A program made the position numbers and the translations under genes. Below, one piece after another: positions 1-11,226 of a stretch of DNA of 64,000 nucleotides. Each line of letters opens with the position of its first letter. Position 1 is the stretch's first letter. The notes under the pieces were generated by a model that made no database searches, had not been told where the DNA came from, and was given only the letters and a program-made list of their open reading frames with translations. Source of the stretch: Coleophora flavipennella (taxonomy: Eukaryota; Arthropoda; Insecta; Lepidoptera; Coleophoridae); assembly GCA_947284805.1 (NCBI GenBank), contig OX369279.1:3313501-3377500 (forward strand), read 5' to 3'.

Positions 1-973
1 CTAGCAATAATATTTTTATCTTGTCCGTTAATGTATTTTCATCAGAGATAATTATAATTACCTATTGCTGTAATGGGAAACCTGCACATCTGATTTCAGA
101 TGTATATGAAGTAATCTCCAATTAACTTCAACAATAAACTGAAAAATGTGATAGCCCCATTTCAAAATATAATATATTATCATCAGAAGTTGTGTTTTTG
201 ATAAATTTAAAGTAAATCGAACTAGAACTATAACATGTGAATAATAAAAACAATAATGTGAAATTTAAATTAAATATTAATCTTATCTAAAAACATATTG
301 AATCATATTCGCAGAACAATAACAAATCATTTCCAAACTTGTTTTTTGACCTTCAATTATTTACGTCCTAGTTCCTACATAAAATTATTATACTTAGTCA
401 GAAAAAAAAACTAATTTTAACTAACCTTCTCACACTTCGATATTAAATCCAATTGAATCCTGTAACCCCGTACAATAATGACCAATTACAGATAAGACAC
501 GCTCGAATTTCAATAGAGCATCTGACAGCTTAAAAATTATTATGTTTTATTTTAAATGGGAAGGAAACAATTACATAATATTTTTTGTATGGTACAAGTG
601 TAAGGTGATTGGTAGCTGTTCGGGCGATTTCAATTGTTGTAGCACAGTTTTCTAGTAGTTTTTTTTAATTTTTTAGTCAACTCGAGAAGATAATTATGCA
701 CAACAGCACAATATAAATTTTAAAAATTAAATCAAATACACAGCGCCGCCGGTGACCGTGTTGAACTTTATCTTGGCAATACAAAGTCGTGACGGCGCTG
801 GATGTGGGTGCGCTCGGCTGAGTCACCGTCCCTCACTTTGCCCTGCACGCTGCACGAGTCTAGGACTCGCTGGTACAGTAGCTTAGTGATGTTTGCGTGG
901 TTGAATCGAACAGCCTTGATGAATGGATGTACTGCTAGTATTAAGATGGGTTTTCAAGATGAGTTACGAAAAA
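1..973. other. AT-rich intronic DNA, no gene
   Basis: No coding signal is seen. Positions 74-112 are a short piece of the SINE-B tail 2 type (AAACCTGCACATCTGATT followed by CAGATGTATATGAAG). The open frame at 802-1011 has no recognisable motif and partly overlaps the next SINE. Confidence 0.5.
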
Positions 974-1167
974 ACCACCTCCAAGGCGTAATGGTTAGTC
1001 CATTCGCTTAACACCAGGAGTTGATATATTCCGGCTTGAAGATATGATAGCCAGTTCTTTATTGCGTTGGGAAATCTTAGTAAGCCCGCTTGTATTTTCG
1101 GCATCATTGTCACTTACCATCAGGTGAGATGAAGCCAAGGGCTTAACAATTGTAAATTTAAAAAAAG
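974..1167 (+). mobile_element. SINE-C copy with internal deletion
   Basis: The tRNA-like head (GGCGTAATGGTTAGTCC, A-box type) at 975-1016 is joined directly to the distal body starting at TTGATATATTCCGGCTTGAAG; the B box and most of the body seen in full copies such as 35229-35545 are missing. It ends in TTAACAATTGTAAATTT. Confidence 0.75.
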
Positions 1168-2393
1168 TACTATCAAGCAGTCAGTCAGAAAATAATACAT
1201 GAATATGTAAAAACCAAAAATACTTGTTTTTCTACACGTCTTCAATATTTAATTAATCAAAATAACAAAATAAATATATCACTGACGTTAAAAAAACTGT
1301 GACATCATGCTTTGCCTCATAAATTTTTAAAACAATATTTAGTTTTTGATATATTATGATAAAAATTAAATCTAATCTATATCGGTCAAAATTACCTTAT
1401 TAACGCACAAAGTTGTATTAGAGGCTTTTAAATGACTTGAAAGTTATTTTCTTTGACTCAGGCAGCAAGTCCTGACAGGGTTATTACAGAAAACTAGTCT
1501 TACAAACTCCACCAATCTGGCCTGGGTCTCGTGAAGTATGCGAAACATGGCAGTCATATTGGCCTATTAATTCCGCCATTGAGGAATCAATTGGCCAATA
1601 TGACGCGTGGATAATATATCTAATGATATTTGTTAAAGGATATTGAAACAACTGTGCAGGTAATATCATTTTTTTTAGTTTTTTTTGTCATTTTAACTTA
1701 AATTCTGCCTTTATTAATCTAAAATTTTTCTATACGTTCACAGTAATTTTATGACTCCTTATATAATTTATTTATTGAGTCGCTACTTTAGGATTTTATA
1801 GTAAAATTCAGTAGTCTTTTTATTCACTAATAAATCCTTATAAGCAAATTGTATACTAGGTCAAATATAATAGAAATTGTAGAAAATAAAGTCAGGTTGA
1901 CAAAAAATTGGTTAATTTAAACTAAATAGAGAAGGAAGTAAAGTCGCCAATAACGAAACACCTTAAAAGATTTCAATAATCCGCTACTTTGTTTCAATTC
2001 AACTTAAATCGCTGTCGCTTATGACTTGTCTCTAATCTAAGTTACTACAGTGGCCAGTTTTCGGTGGTTGATTGATTTTGGATTCGAAATTCGAATCGAA
2101 TCGCAAAGTGATTTCTGACGGTTAATATTGATTATGCCTTCAGGGTGAATTGAATTTAACTGTATTCCTGCGTTTAATTAATTTAAGGGCACATCATTAT
2201 AGGGGACATTTGAAATTTTATCTTACATTAGGGTTACACATTAAAATAAATTGGAGTTTTCGGCGGGAATTTGTACAGTTTTTCATTATTCTTTTATTAC
2301 TTGAAAATTTATATATTTAGGTCTTTACCTATGAAATTGCCGATTGTATAAAAAAAAGTTTACAAATGAAAATTAATATGTTAATGTTACTGC
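1168..2393. other. AT-rich intronic DNA, no gene
   Basis: No gene or known repeat family is recognised apart from the inverted repeat at 1553-1604, listed separately. Confidence 0.45.
1553..1604. repeat. Short inverted repeat (52 bp hairpin)
   Basis: The outer arms GTCATATTGGCC (1553-1564) and GGCCAATATGAC (1593-1604) are perfect complements. The inner 10-base arms match at 8 of 10 positions, leaving an 8-base loop GCCATTGA. Confidence 0.8.
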
Positions 2394-2724
2394 CTTTCTC
2401 TGCGTGATCGAATCAGAAACGAGGAGATCCGCAGGAGAACTAAAGTAACCGACATAGCTCACAGAATCGCTAAACTGAAGTGGCAGTGGGCAGGGCACAT
2501 AGCTCGTAGAACGGATGGCCGATGGGGCAGTAAAGTTCTCGAGTGGCGACCGCGCACCGGAAAACGTAGCGTAGGCAGGCCTCCCACGCGGTGGACCGAT
2601 GACCTGGTGAAGATTGTGGGAAGCTGATGGATGCGGGCAGCGCAGGACCGGTCGTCGTGGAAATCCTTGGGGGAGGCCTTTGTCCCGCAGTGGACGATTT
2701 GTGGCTGATATGATGATGATGAAT
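2394..2724 (+). mobile_element. RTE-like LINE, 5'-truncated 3' end
   Basis: One frame reads the C-terminal end of a retrotransposon ORF2: LRDRIRNEEIRRRTKVTD, then KLKWQWAGHIARRTDGRWGS and GRPPTRWTDDLVK. One in-frame TGA falls after KIVGS. The DNA ends in GCTGATATGATGATGATGA, a short trinucleotide-repeat end typical of RTE-clade elements. The rest of the reverse transcriptase is absent, so it is a dead copy. This is one of the cleanest of more than 20 pieces in the window. Confidence 0.85.
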
Positions 2725-2825
2725 GTTACTGCGATTACCTGATAGAACTCGAAAAGGGTAACAAAAAGCCGAAGGTATCCACAGCGACCTGATTGCGAGA
2801 GCACAGATTTACATTTCCGTATCTC

Positions 2826-3092
2826 GGTAAGCGTCGGTGGATCAACCGGTAACGACTCGGTCCTCCTAACCAGAGGTACCGGGTTCAAATCCGGACGACG
2901 AATGTACCAATGAGTTTTTCTAAACTTACGTACATATACTCACCGATTGCTTTAACGGTGAAGGAAACCTGCACACACCTGCGAAGAAGCTCGCAGGTTG
3001 TGTGTGAAGTCGACCAACCCGCACCGGGCCCGCGTGGTCGACTTAGGCCCGATCGCCCTAATTATATATGTACGTATATGAGCTGATATGAT
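2826..3092 (+). mobile_element. SINE-B head with tail 1
   Basis: The tRNA-like head has GGTGGATCAACCGGTAACG (A-box region) and the B box GGTTCAAATCC near 2881. The body then switches to the tail typical of SINE-A (CGAAGAAGCTCGCAGGTTG, GTGAAGTCGACCAACCCGC). It ends in GAGCTGATATGATGAT, close to the RTE 3' end. Confidence 0.8.
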
Positions 3093-3534
3093 GATCTCGG
3101 GAATAGGCCAACGCAACTTACTGGGGCCGAGTTCGGATTAGTGGATAGAGTGGTAGTAGGTTACCCCAGAGGAACAGGTTAAATTCCATAAAAATATGTA
3201 ATCATAAACTAGCAGTATTTCTAATTGTAATTACGGAAGTATGAGAAAAAGTTAATTAACGAAAAAGAAAGAAAAACATTAATATTATCTGGAATACACG
3301 TTTAATAATACTAAGTTTGATTTAATATTAGTGTTACATGTATTATACCTGTACAAAGTAATTAACGAATTTAATTTGATTCTTTTTTAATTTTTCTTAC
3401 CCGTGGAATCAAGTCGTTTAGCCGAATCTATATATTTTTTAACTTATTTCACAGTTTTAAGTATTTTTGCACGTCTGCCCACAAAAAAGGAGTGTATTGT
3501 TTTAAGGTCTTCCATCACACCATCACATCACTTC
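3093..3534. other. AT-rich intronic DNA, no gene
   Basis: Nothing recognisable is seen. Confidence 0.4.
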
Positions 3535-3803
3535 AGCTCATATATACGTCCCCACCGAGGGGCTTGAATTGAATTACGGCGATCGGGCCTTAGTCGACCA
3601 CGCTGGTTCAACTTCACACGCAACCTTCGAGTTTCTTCGCAGGCGTGTGCTGGTTTCCTGACGATGTTTTCCTTCACCGTTAGAGCGTCGGATAAACGTA
3701 CATAAGAAATCGAAATTCGAAAACACATTGGTACGTGGCAGGATCGAACCACGACCTCCCGGAAGGAGGTAGCGGCCCTTGCCATTACGCCACCGACGCT
3801 CTC
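3535..3803 (-). mobile_element. SINE-A, near full length
   Basis: On the minus strand it reads a tRNA-like head (GGTGGCGTAATGGCAAGGGC, B box GGTTCGATCC), body GGTGAAGGAAAACATCGTCA and tail ending GGGGACGTATATATGAGCTG. The two open frames here on the minus strand are SINE read-through, not genes. Confidence 0.85.
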
Positions 3804-4096
3804 TGTGTGTAAAGAGTAAAGAAAATAACCACACTTTTTCAATGTTTTTGTTTCAATTAAGAACTACAATTAGTTTTAAAGAAATCCAACTGACATATTG
3901 AATTGTGTGTTTAGACTAATCGGCTTAGAAAATTTAGAGTTACTAAATCGGTCTGGTTTGCCTGTAGAATATAAATTCTGTTTTAAAAGAGGTTTCTTTG
4001 ATATATTTTTTTATGTTATAAAAGTTAACAAATCGTGTTTCTTCAACTGAAAAAATAAAGTCATTAAAATAAAGAATTAGTTTTCAAAATATCAGT

Positions 4097-4245
4097 TCAT
4101 CATCATCATCATATCAGCCGGAAATCGTCCACTGCTGGACAAAGGCCTCCCCCAAGGATTTCCACGACGACCGGTCCTGCGCTGCCCGCATCCATCGGCT
4201 TCCCGCGATCTTCACCAGGTCGTCGGTCCATCGCGTGAGAGGCCT
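4097..4245 (-). mobile_element. RTE-like LINE, terminal fragment
   Basis: The minus-strand 3' end starts with a run of ATC triplets at 4097 and contains CCACGACGACCGGTCCTGCG, the complement of the conserved QDRSSWKSLG coding block. It stops at the GRPPTRWTDDL region. Confidence 0.8.
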
Positions 4246-4699
4246 ACATCACTTTCATATGTTTTGTTACTGTTGAGAAAAATCGAGATCCTTGCGACCA
4301 AAGTTCCCAATTCGTCGCTTTAACTGCTCCTACGCCAATTTTCTAACACCCTGTATAACAAGGCCTATTTTTACGTTCCAATCTTCCGAATTCCTATTCC
4401 ATCTACTTAAGTTTCATAAATCAACGAAACACCTAATGAATAAAACAAACTGATAAAATCTTAGTCTAATTTAAAGTTTTTTAGTCTGAACTTGTAATGT
4501 ATGCAAGGAATTAAGACATTTTTTATGGGTACTCTCGTAATGATCGTAAATTAACTTTATCTAATTCTTATCTTCATTTTGTCCAATAAATTGTTGTTAA
4601 CACAAACAGAACTTTTAAAATTCGTGTATAATGACTGTTAAACGTACAAACAGGTTACAGGTAGCAATTATACGGACGTCTTCAATATGAGAAAACGTC
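4246..4699. other. AT-rich intronic DNA, no gene
   Basis: No recognised feature, although 4290-4360 weakly resembles the FB-P flank (CACCCTGTATAACA). Confidence 0.4.
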
Positions 4700-4962
4700 A
4701 ACGTCGGTGGCGTAACGGCTGGGGCCGCTACCTCCTATCCAGGAGGTCGTGATTCGAATCCTGCCATGTACCAATGTGTTCTCGAATTTTGATTTTATTG
4801 TATGTTTATCCGATGCTCTTACGGTGAAGGAAACATCGTGAGGATAACTGCATAAGCCTGCGAAGAAAATTGATGGTTGTGTGTGAAGTCGACCAACCCG
4901 CACTAGGCCCGCGTGGTCGACTAAGGGGAAGGCTCAGGTTCCTCGGGGGGGACGTATACAGT
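4700..4962 (+). mobile_element. SINE-A, near full length
   Basis: The head TCGGTGGCGTAACGGC, B-box-like GATTCGAATCC, body GCTCTTACGGTGAAGGAAAC and tail GGGGGACGTATACAG are present. The 3' GATATGATGAT end is missing, and FB-P follows directly. Confidence 0.85.
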
Positions 4963-4967
4963 ACAGG

Positions 4968-5218
4968 TGTAAAAAAATGGTGTAAAGCCCGTTAACTAGG
5001 GGTTCTACTTAACAACTTTCCTCAAGGAACCAATAGTCAGGTCTCAAAAAAAATTTGGACCCTTTATAGAAAAATCCACATATTTTATTATATTTATCCA
5101 CACAGCTGATCGATATGTATGAAGAGTTATTTTTTTGCGATTTCAAGTTGTTCAGTATGATGAGTAGAAGCCTCAGTTAACGGAACCTACACCAATTTTG
5201 TTACACTCTGTATAAGAT
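4968..5218. mobile_element. FB-P foldback element
   Basis: The ends are inverted copies: GTGTAAAGCCCGTTAACTAG near the left, and GTTAACGGAACCTACACC then TTACACTCTGTATA at the right. The centre holds AGCTGATCGATATG. No coding capacity; non-autonomous. Confidence 0.7.
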
Positions 5219-5228
5219 GATATAAATT

Positions 5229-5598
5229 GGACCACCTCCGTGGCGTAGTGGTTAAGTCTATTAGCTGGACCTTTTTTTTTGATTCTTAAATTATTGAAAA
5301 GCCCTCGACATCATCTCACCTGGTGGTAAGTAATGATGATGCCGAAGATGGAAGCGGGCTTACCAAGATTCCCTAACGTAATAGGGAACTGGTTATCTTA
5401 TCTTCAAGCTAAAACAGATCCATGTTGTTGATATTTGGAGGCAAGACTTAGATAATATGGTGGTAGCTAGCCAGACGGGCTTAAAAAATGCCCTAACACC
5501 AACTAAACCGAGTCTTACAAGTTGAACCCACCGAGAGTCGAACCCGCGACCTCCTGGTGTGAAGCGAATGTACTAACCTACGCCACGGAGGTGGTTAA
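5229..5598 (-). mobile_element. SINE-C, full length, with inverted extra head
   Basis: The minus strand from 5598 to about 5280 is a full SINE-C: head CCTCCGTGGCGTAGGTTAGT, B box GGTTCGACTC, body and tail. At 5229-5262 a second, plus-strand copy of the head (ACCACCTCCGTGGCGTAGTG) lies beyond its tail, so the locus begins and ends with inverted copies of the promoter head. Confidence 0.75.
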
Positions 5599-6030
5599 AT
5601 GGAGGTCGCAAATTCGTCGATTGCTTGCCGCTTGAATATTTTTTGGTACGTTATTACCACTATAAGCCTGAGCATCCCTGATCTATATACCAATGAATAA
5701 AGACTATTTACTACGTAAAAGAAGGTTAACTCCGAAAAATCATTTAAATAAATGGCGACTCTTGCTACGACACAATAAAGTGTAAATTCAGGTCGCACAA
5801 CGCTTGTTACCTACAGTTGTATTCACCTAGAAGTTGTCTCTTTTTCTATCGCCGTAACCCTTATGTCATCCGACTAATGAATTGCCCCATGCACGATGCA
5901 CGGGGCCGTGCAGCGTAAAACGCGGCGTAGGTACTTTTTCATGCCTAAAGCGCGTAGTGCGACAGGCCTGTCTATACTAATGAATAATTATTAAAAGGTA
6001 GGTGTAGATATATCTTTTAATTCATGTTTA
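5599..6030. other. Intronic DNA, no gene
   Basis: No recognised element; 5870-5970 is locally richer in GC (GCACGGGGCCGTGCAGCG). Confidence 0.4.
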
Positions 6031-6330
6031 AATGAAGAGATACGAAGGAGAACCAAGATAAGCGACATAGCTCAAAGAATCGCTAAATTTCAGTAGCACT
6101 TAAGTAGTGGGGCACATCGCTCATAGAACAGATAGCCGTTGTGACAATAAAATTCTCAAGTGGCGACCGTTCACCGAGAGACGTAGTGTAAGCAAGCCTC
6201 CGGCTCGGTGGAAAGACGATCTGGTGAGGGTTGCGAGAAGTTGCTGGATGCGAACAACGCAGGACCGGGCGTTGTGGGATTCCTTAAGGAAGGCCTTTAT
6301 GGCTCTTTTGGCTGATATAATGATGAACGT
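6031..6330 (+). mobile_element. RTE-like LINE, 3' end, old copy
   Basis: The plus frame gives the GHIAHRTDSRCDNKILKWRP and SKPPARWKDDLVRVARSC blocks, clearly diverged. It ends in GGCTGATATAATGATGAACG, with the QQWTS block deleted. Confidence 0.75.
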
Positions 6331-6375
6331 TTAGATTTAAAATAGAATTGTGTAAAAGTTGGTTTTGTTATCTTT

Positions 6376-6484
6376 CATCATCCGAAAGACGTCCACTTCT
6401 GGACATAAACCTCCCCCAAGGATTTTCACGACGACCGGTTGTGCGCTACCCGCATCCAGCGGCTTCCCGCGACCATCACCAGGT
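6376..6484 (-). mobile_element. RTE-like LINE, terminal fragment
   Basis: Minus-strand 3' end from TCATCCGAAAGACGTCCACT to ACCATCACCAGGTC. It abuts the N-repeat, after which a few RTE bases (TCATCGGTC, 6687-6695) resume. Confidence 0.7.
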
Positions 6485-6687
6485 CAAAGTATATGTACAT
6501 ATATTAGTAGTAACATACAGTATAGACACTCCCTGCCGCTCTCTAGTTTTTGACCTCACCCCCTCGTCACCCAGATTGATACAGATTGGTTATAGTTTAG
6601 TTGTCGAACGTATAGGATTTCAGCGCCATTGTGTTTGTTCCGTCATTCCTTTTTTGAAATGTAATTTCTGGACCGTTGCATGAAGTG
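6485..6687 (+). mobile_element. N-repeat inserted in an RTE fragment
   Basis: It has the N-repeat core (ACACTCCCTGCCGCTCTC, then TTGATACAGATTGG) and the distal block CATTCCTTTTTTGAAATGTA. ACCAGGTCA occurs at both edges. Other copies lie at 35035, 55975 and 58735. Confidence 0.65.
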
Positions 6688-7077
6688 ACCAGGTCATCGG
6701 TCTTTATTATCTTTATAATTGGATTCAATAATGAATTGTATTTGTTTGGGCCATAATAAATTTAATTTTAGTGTACGTACAGCGGTTGACTGGCGTTGCA
6801 CTTGTGTCACCTGTGGTCACCTGAAGCGCGTTTCGATTAACTGCTACGGAGACTACGGACGTAATTTACACACCACAAGTTATGTGCAGATTTCCTCACA
6901 ATGTTGTAAATTCTTATATCGCAACTAGTTGCAGAGGGAGAAGAATACTTCCACTACCGCAACTCGTTGCAAAACATGGTTGCGAAAACGAAAAAACTCA
7001 TATATATACTTATTGAATATCTAAGAACTTACTGATAGACACTGACCAACGCAAAACAAAAAGTGTTTTTTTTTTAA
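6688..7077. other. Intronic DNA with a SINE-B tail scrap
   Basis: Positions 6793-6850 resemble the complement of SINE-B tail 2 (GTTGCACTTGTGTCACCTG). Nothing else is recognised. Confidence 0.45.
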
Positions 7078-7225
7078 TTTGAGTGCGTTTGGCTGCACCT
7101 CACCTGATGGTAAGTGCGAGGATGTAACACACAAGCTCAAATAGTGCCTATTCACTGTCGTCTTGTAGGTTCCTAAATTATACGAATCAAGGAATACAGA
7201 CGCCGGAAGCCATTGGGTCTAGATT
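7078..7225 (-). mobile_element. LINE-Q 3' UTR fragment
   Basis: It matches the 3' UTR that follows reverse-transcriptase coding remains at 24899-25308: GTGCGTTTGGCTGCACCTCA, CTGATGGTAAGTG and GCTCAAATAGTGCC. Orientation is minus, since LINE-Q coding reads minus at the fuller copy. Confidence 0.7.
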
Positions 7226-7877
7226 ACACACTGATTGATAAATATACGAATCGTTTTATTTAACACACAGCGTACATACACGTAATAAAGAAAATAATTA
7301 TAAGAAAGGTGTTTAAAAAATTTAATAACCTAATAAAACTTTTAATTAGCTTTTAATTAAAAGAGAATTTCAATTATTTTGTATTCTTCTCTGCAAACTC
7401 TTTCATTTGATACCCTATCATGTGGGTGCATAAAAATAACTAGTCCGTCATCTTTGACAGTTCGCCATATTGGATTTTGAATGAGGTCACTTAGCTTACC
7501 AGACTTAACGTGTCATCCAGACTAAACGTGTATGTAAAATTTTATATATGCCTTTTTCAGTGTTTTTCATTAAAAAAAAATTTGTGTGCAATAAAGAATA
7601 TATATAAAATTTCAGCTCAATCGGAAACCGGGAAGTGGTTCTAATTCAGTTCCAGGATTGACCCAAACTAACTAACACGGCAAGTTAAATAAAAGCTTGT
7701 AATAAACAGCAGTTTCTTATAGAGTCACCAAAGCTGAAACAACTTGATTGGAAAAACTATTTATTACTAATATCACATACATTAAAGGTTGTCTGGAAGA
7801 GATTTATATCCCTATGTATTTGCTTTACGAAATTGTTTTTGGTGTGCTATAAGTGTAAATAAATAAAATAAATATAA
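7226..7877. other. AT-rich intronic DNA, no gene
   Basis: No gene. 7600-7640 (TTTCAGCTCAATCGGAAACC) is typical interspersed-repeat text, but the family was not resolved. Confidence 0.4.
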
Positions 7878-8107
7878 TGGCACATAGCTCTTAGAACAGA
7901 TGACCGTTGGGGCAGTAAAGTTCTCGAGTGGCGATCGCGCACCGAAAAACGTAGCGTAGGCAGGCCTTCCACTCAGTGGAGTTGGTGAGGGTCGCGGAAA
8001 GCCGCTGGATGCGGGCAGCGCCGAACCGGTCGTCGTGGAAAAACTTGTGGGAGGCCTATGTCCAGCAGTGGACGTCCTTCTGCTTATTCAATGATGATGA
8101 TGATGAT
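7878..8107 (+). mobile_element. RTE-like LINE, 3' end
   Basis: Begins in the GHIA block (GGCACATAGCTCTTAG), has the KVLEWR coding block with a small deletion before TDDL, and ends in a run of GATGAT repeats at 8095-8107. Confidence 0.8.
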
Positions 8108-9145
8108 TGCTAATACCATTTTGACATTGGCGTCCAATTCGTTGTTAATATATTTTTTTTGTTCTTTCTATTTATTTTCTTCTATCTTCATAAATTTCTT
8201 TCACTGACAAGCATTGCCTAGATAAGTTTGCTATTAACTTTGATATTTGGCTAATTTCATCTACTTACTAGACGTAACCTACAAAATACTGTAGAAATCA
8301 TTAAAATCCACTTAAAATCAAAACGCACTCATATTTTTAATAAGAAAAAAAGAAAAAAAAAAGAAAATTACTATGCGTACTCGTAGATGGTAAATTTTGA
8401 ACTTTTAGTCTTCCTTTCTAATCGAGATAGAAGAGATCGATATTCAAATCAAACTACCAGTACGGGTCTTACGAAGCTGACCACCAATCTTCTTTAATTA
8501 TACACATTTAAATGGCTTAATTGCATCCTAGTCGATGTAGGATTAACGCATTTTAAGACTATCAATTGCGGCTAATATATGGTAAAATAATTAGTTTTCT
8601 ACCAAGCACATATTTTTGCACGTGAGTACAATCAGATGTTATAGCAATAAGAATGGTTAAAATCATAACGCAGTTTTTCTTTTTTTTCTTTTTACATGAC
8701 CTTTTTCATTCCATCTATTTATTCTTTTAAGCAACACATGTGACTTTTCATTCAAAAATCAAAATATTTTCATCACGAAACGTTATCCAAATTAACAAAC
8801 CATTTACATCCAAAATAATTATCTCAAACCTGATATCTTCTTAAGACCTATCTCGGGTAAGTTATAAATTGTGATCCGTGATAATAATTTAATGCGACAA
8901 ATACTTTTCTAATTTTTGTGTACTTACTTTTTAAGTCTTATATTTTTACTTGGAAATAAATTTATCTGTCCACGAACGGAATTTCTTAACCCACGCCCTA
9001 CTTACCTATCTACCGTACCCTACACCTATCCGTCGTGTGACAAAATGTAGTCTAAATTAACTCCCTAAAAGGGTTAAACTAAAAAGAATACAATACTTGT
9101 GCTTTAAATTAATCTTGTGGTACGAAATACATCCTACTATCCTAC
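8108..9145. other. AT-rich intronic DNA, no gene
   Basis: One of the longer stretches without recognised repeats. No coding signal is seen. Purine-only and A-rich runs occur at 8341-8370. Confidence 0.45.
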
Positions 9146-9345
9146 TTCCTACTAATATTATAAACGCGAAAGTTTGTAAGAATGTATGGATGTATGTTTG
9201 TAACTCTTTCACAAAAAAAATACTGAATGGGTCTGGCTGAAATTTGTGAGGTAGGCAGATTAGGACCTGGATTAATACACCCTCTTAAAGTCATAGAAAC
9301 GTTGTCCACGCGGGTGAAACCGCGGAAAACAGCTAGTAACTCCAT
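9146..9345 (-). mobile_element. AGCTGT interspersed repeat
   Basis: Reads on the minus strand from ACTAGCTGTTTTCCGCGG (complement at 9322-9339) to AACTTTCGCGTTTATAATAT (complement at 9155-9175). Same family as 15533, 21408 and 48904. Class unresolved; no coding capacity. Confidence 0.7.
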
Positions 9346-9523
9346 AAAATTGGTTAAACCAATAAAAATACAATAATCTTGTGCTATAAATCATTCTTCT
9401 GCTTTAGATTAACTCCATTTTCTTGTTTTTCGTCTATCGTAAAAACGATAAGTACATAATACACACAATTGTAAAACTTGGTATGGTTATAGTACCAATC
9501 TCAAAGTAAAATAACACATTAAA

Positions 9524-9985
9524 AACCGACCAAGTGTGTGTCGGGCCAGGTGCAATGTAGGGTTCGGTAGTTGCCAGTATCGCGTCCATATCTATTTTTT
9601 ATATTTCCAAATACAGCGGTTTAGTCGTTAGGTGGTGGGGACACTCGACTCCAACAAAATTTAGCAATTTCAAGTCTATTTTTTCGAAAACGGAACCCTA
9701 AATTATAAAATGGTCTTAGAAGACTCACAACTATTTTTCAAGTTCCAACTAACGATACCCCACACGCCTGGGATTGACGAGAAAAAAAACATCCCCACTT
9801 TACTTGTAAGGGAGGCACCCTTAAAAAGCTTTTATTTTTACAGTTCTATCCGCGTTATTATTATATATATCTTTAACTAATTTCAGCTCTTAGTTAGTAA
9901 CTTGCAAGACCACGGACGGACAGACGGACAGACAGACATGATGAAACTATAAGGGTTCCTTGTTGTACTACAGAACCCTAGAAAC
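9524..9985 (+). mobile_element. MITE-K-type repeat
   Basis: Starts AAAACCGACCAAGTGTGTG and ends in GACGGACAGACGGACAGACA, then TATAAGGGTTCCTTG and GTACTACAGAACCCTAG. A second start (AAACCGGCTAAGTGTGAGTC) follows at 9981. No protein is encoded. Confidence 0.65.
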
Positions 9986-10586
9986 CGGCTAAGTGTGAGT
10001 CGTCCTCGCACTAAAAAGTCTAAACTGAATTATAATAAAAACTATTTTCCGTCGCTCACAGTCTTTTGTTTGAAATGAATAGGTATCATTTGTTATACTG
10101 TGTCACTTGGGCGTAGAGAGTGTTGAAAAGAAACCCTTGGTGCAAGGTACCGTCTCTCACTTGGCAGCTTTTTACTTTTCGTATTTTCTTTATGTCAATA
10201 CAAAAAACAAATTTTGGTTATTGACTGTTATTTACCGAATAATCAAACATCAACACAATAAACACATTTTTAACTTTATGCGGATGTTAAAATTAAGTAA
10301 GTATTTAAATTCAGCTCGAAAGCAAGTAATTATCACTAAGTTGTTGGTTTTACGTACTATAAAGTTTACAACGGCGTAAAATTTTATTTTGCAGCATGGT
10401 TTTGGCAGCGATTTGAAATAAGTTTGTGTAAGAAACAGTTTTTTTTTTATTAAAACGATTTTACTACCTCATCATCTCCATGACGACACGTTGTAGTGTA
10501 CACACTGACAGATTTTTTTTTATTACCCAAAAGACTGACGACGAGCTAAGTTAGCTTTTATGTTGTGTAAGCTATCAAAGGTAAAA
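9986..10586. other. Intronic DNA, no gene
   Basis: A MITE-K scrap covers 9986-10015. The open frame at 10107-10379 shows no recognisable motif and is K/I/N-rich, as expected of AT-rich DNA. Confidence 0.45.
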
Positions 10587-10800
10587 AATCGGTCAGGTAC
10601 GAGTCGCACTTGCGCACGAGGGGTTCCGTACTATTATCTATACAACATTAACAACTACATTATAAATCGAGCTAAAAACGGGAAACAAATCACGTTTGTT
10701 GTATGCCCCCCTTAAATATTTATTGTATTCTGTTTTTAGTATTTGTTGTTATAGTGGCAACAGAAATACATCATCTGTGAAAATTAACACGGTTCATTAC
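10587..10800 (+). mobile_element. MITE-K, partial
   Basis: Starts ATCGGTCAGGTACGAGTCGC then GGGGTTCCGTACTATT. The right end is missing; the boundary is approximate. Confidence 0.5.
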
Positions 10801-10811
10801 ACGTAAAAAAA

Positions 10812-11070
10812 AACCTAAAAACCGATAAAGTGTAAGTCGGACTCGCGCACCGAGGGTTCCGTACCGTCTAACCTCTCCACAAGCAAAAGAACACACCCTG
10901 TGTAACTCCTATTTTCTGTGCAATTTAATTTTTTGATGTGAAACAATTTGTGGGAGTGATTTCGTGAAATGGGACGGAAATGTGTAACATGGGACGGAAA
11001 TATGTAACAGGAAGTCACGAAAGCGCGGAATTCTACTTTACGAGAGTCCGACTCGCACTTGGTCGGTTTT
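10812..11070. mobile_element. MITE-K with both inverted ends
   Basis: The left end CCGATAAAGTGTAAGTCGGA and right end GAGTCCGACTCGCACTTGGT are imperfect inverted repeats about 25 bases long. The interior holds two copies of ATGGGACGGAAAT. No coding capacity. Confidence 0.7.
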
Positions 11071-11226
11071 TTTCGTTACTGTCAGATCCGCCACCCAGGT
11101 ACAATATCGTCATCAAATCTAACTAACCTAAAGTATTTTGTCACATGTTACACATCGTATGCGAGTACTGTAGGTCTCGCTCGAATTTTTTTTTATTTGA
11201 CGCCAGTGGAAGTTTTTATCGAGTTT

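Noticed and set aside
2373..2888. 171-codon minus-strand open frame
   Set aside because: It is antisense to the RTE 3' end and the SINE-B head, whose plus-strand reading is clearly the coding or structural one.
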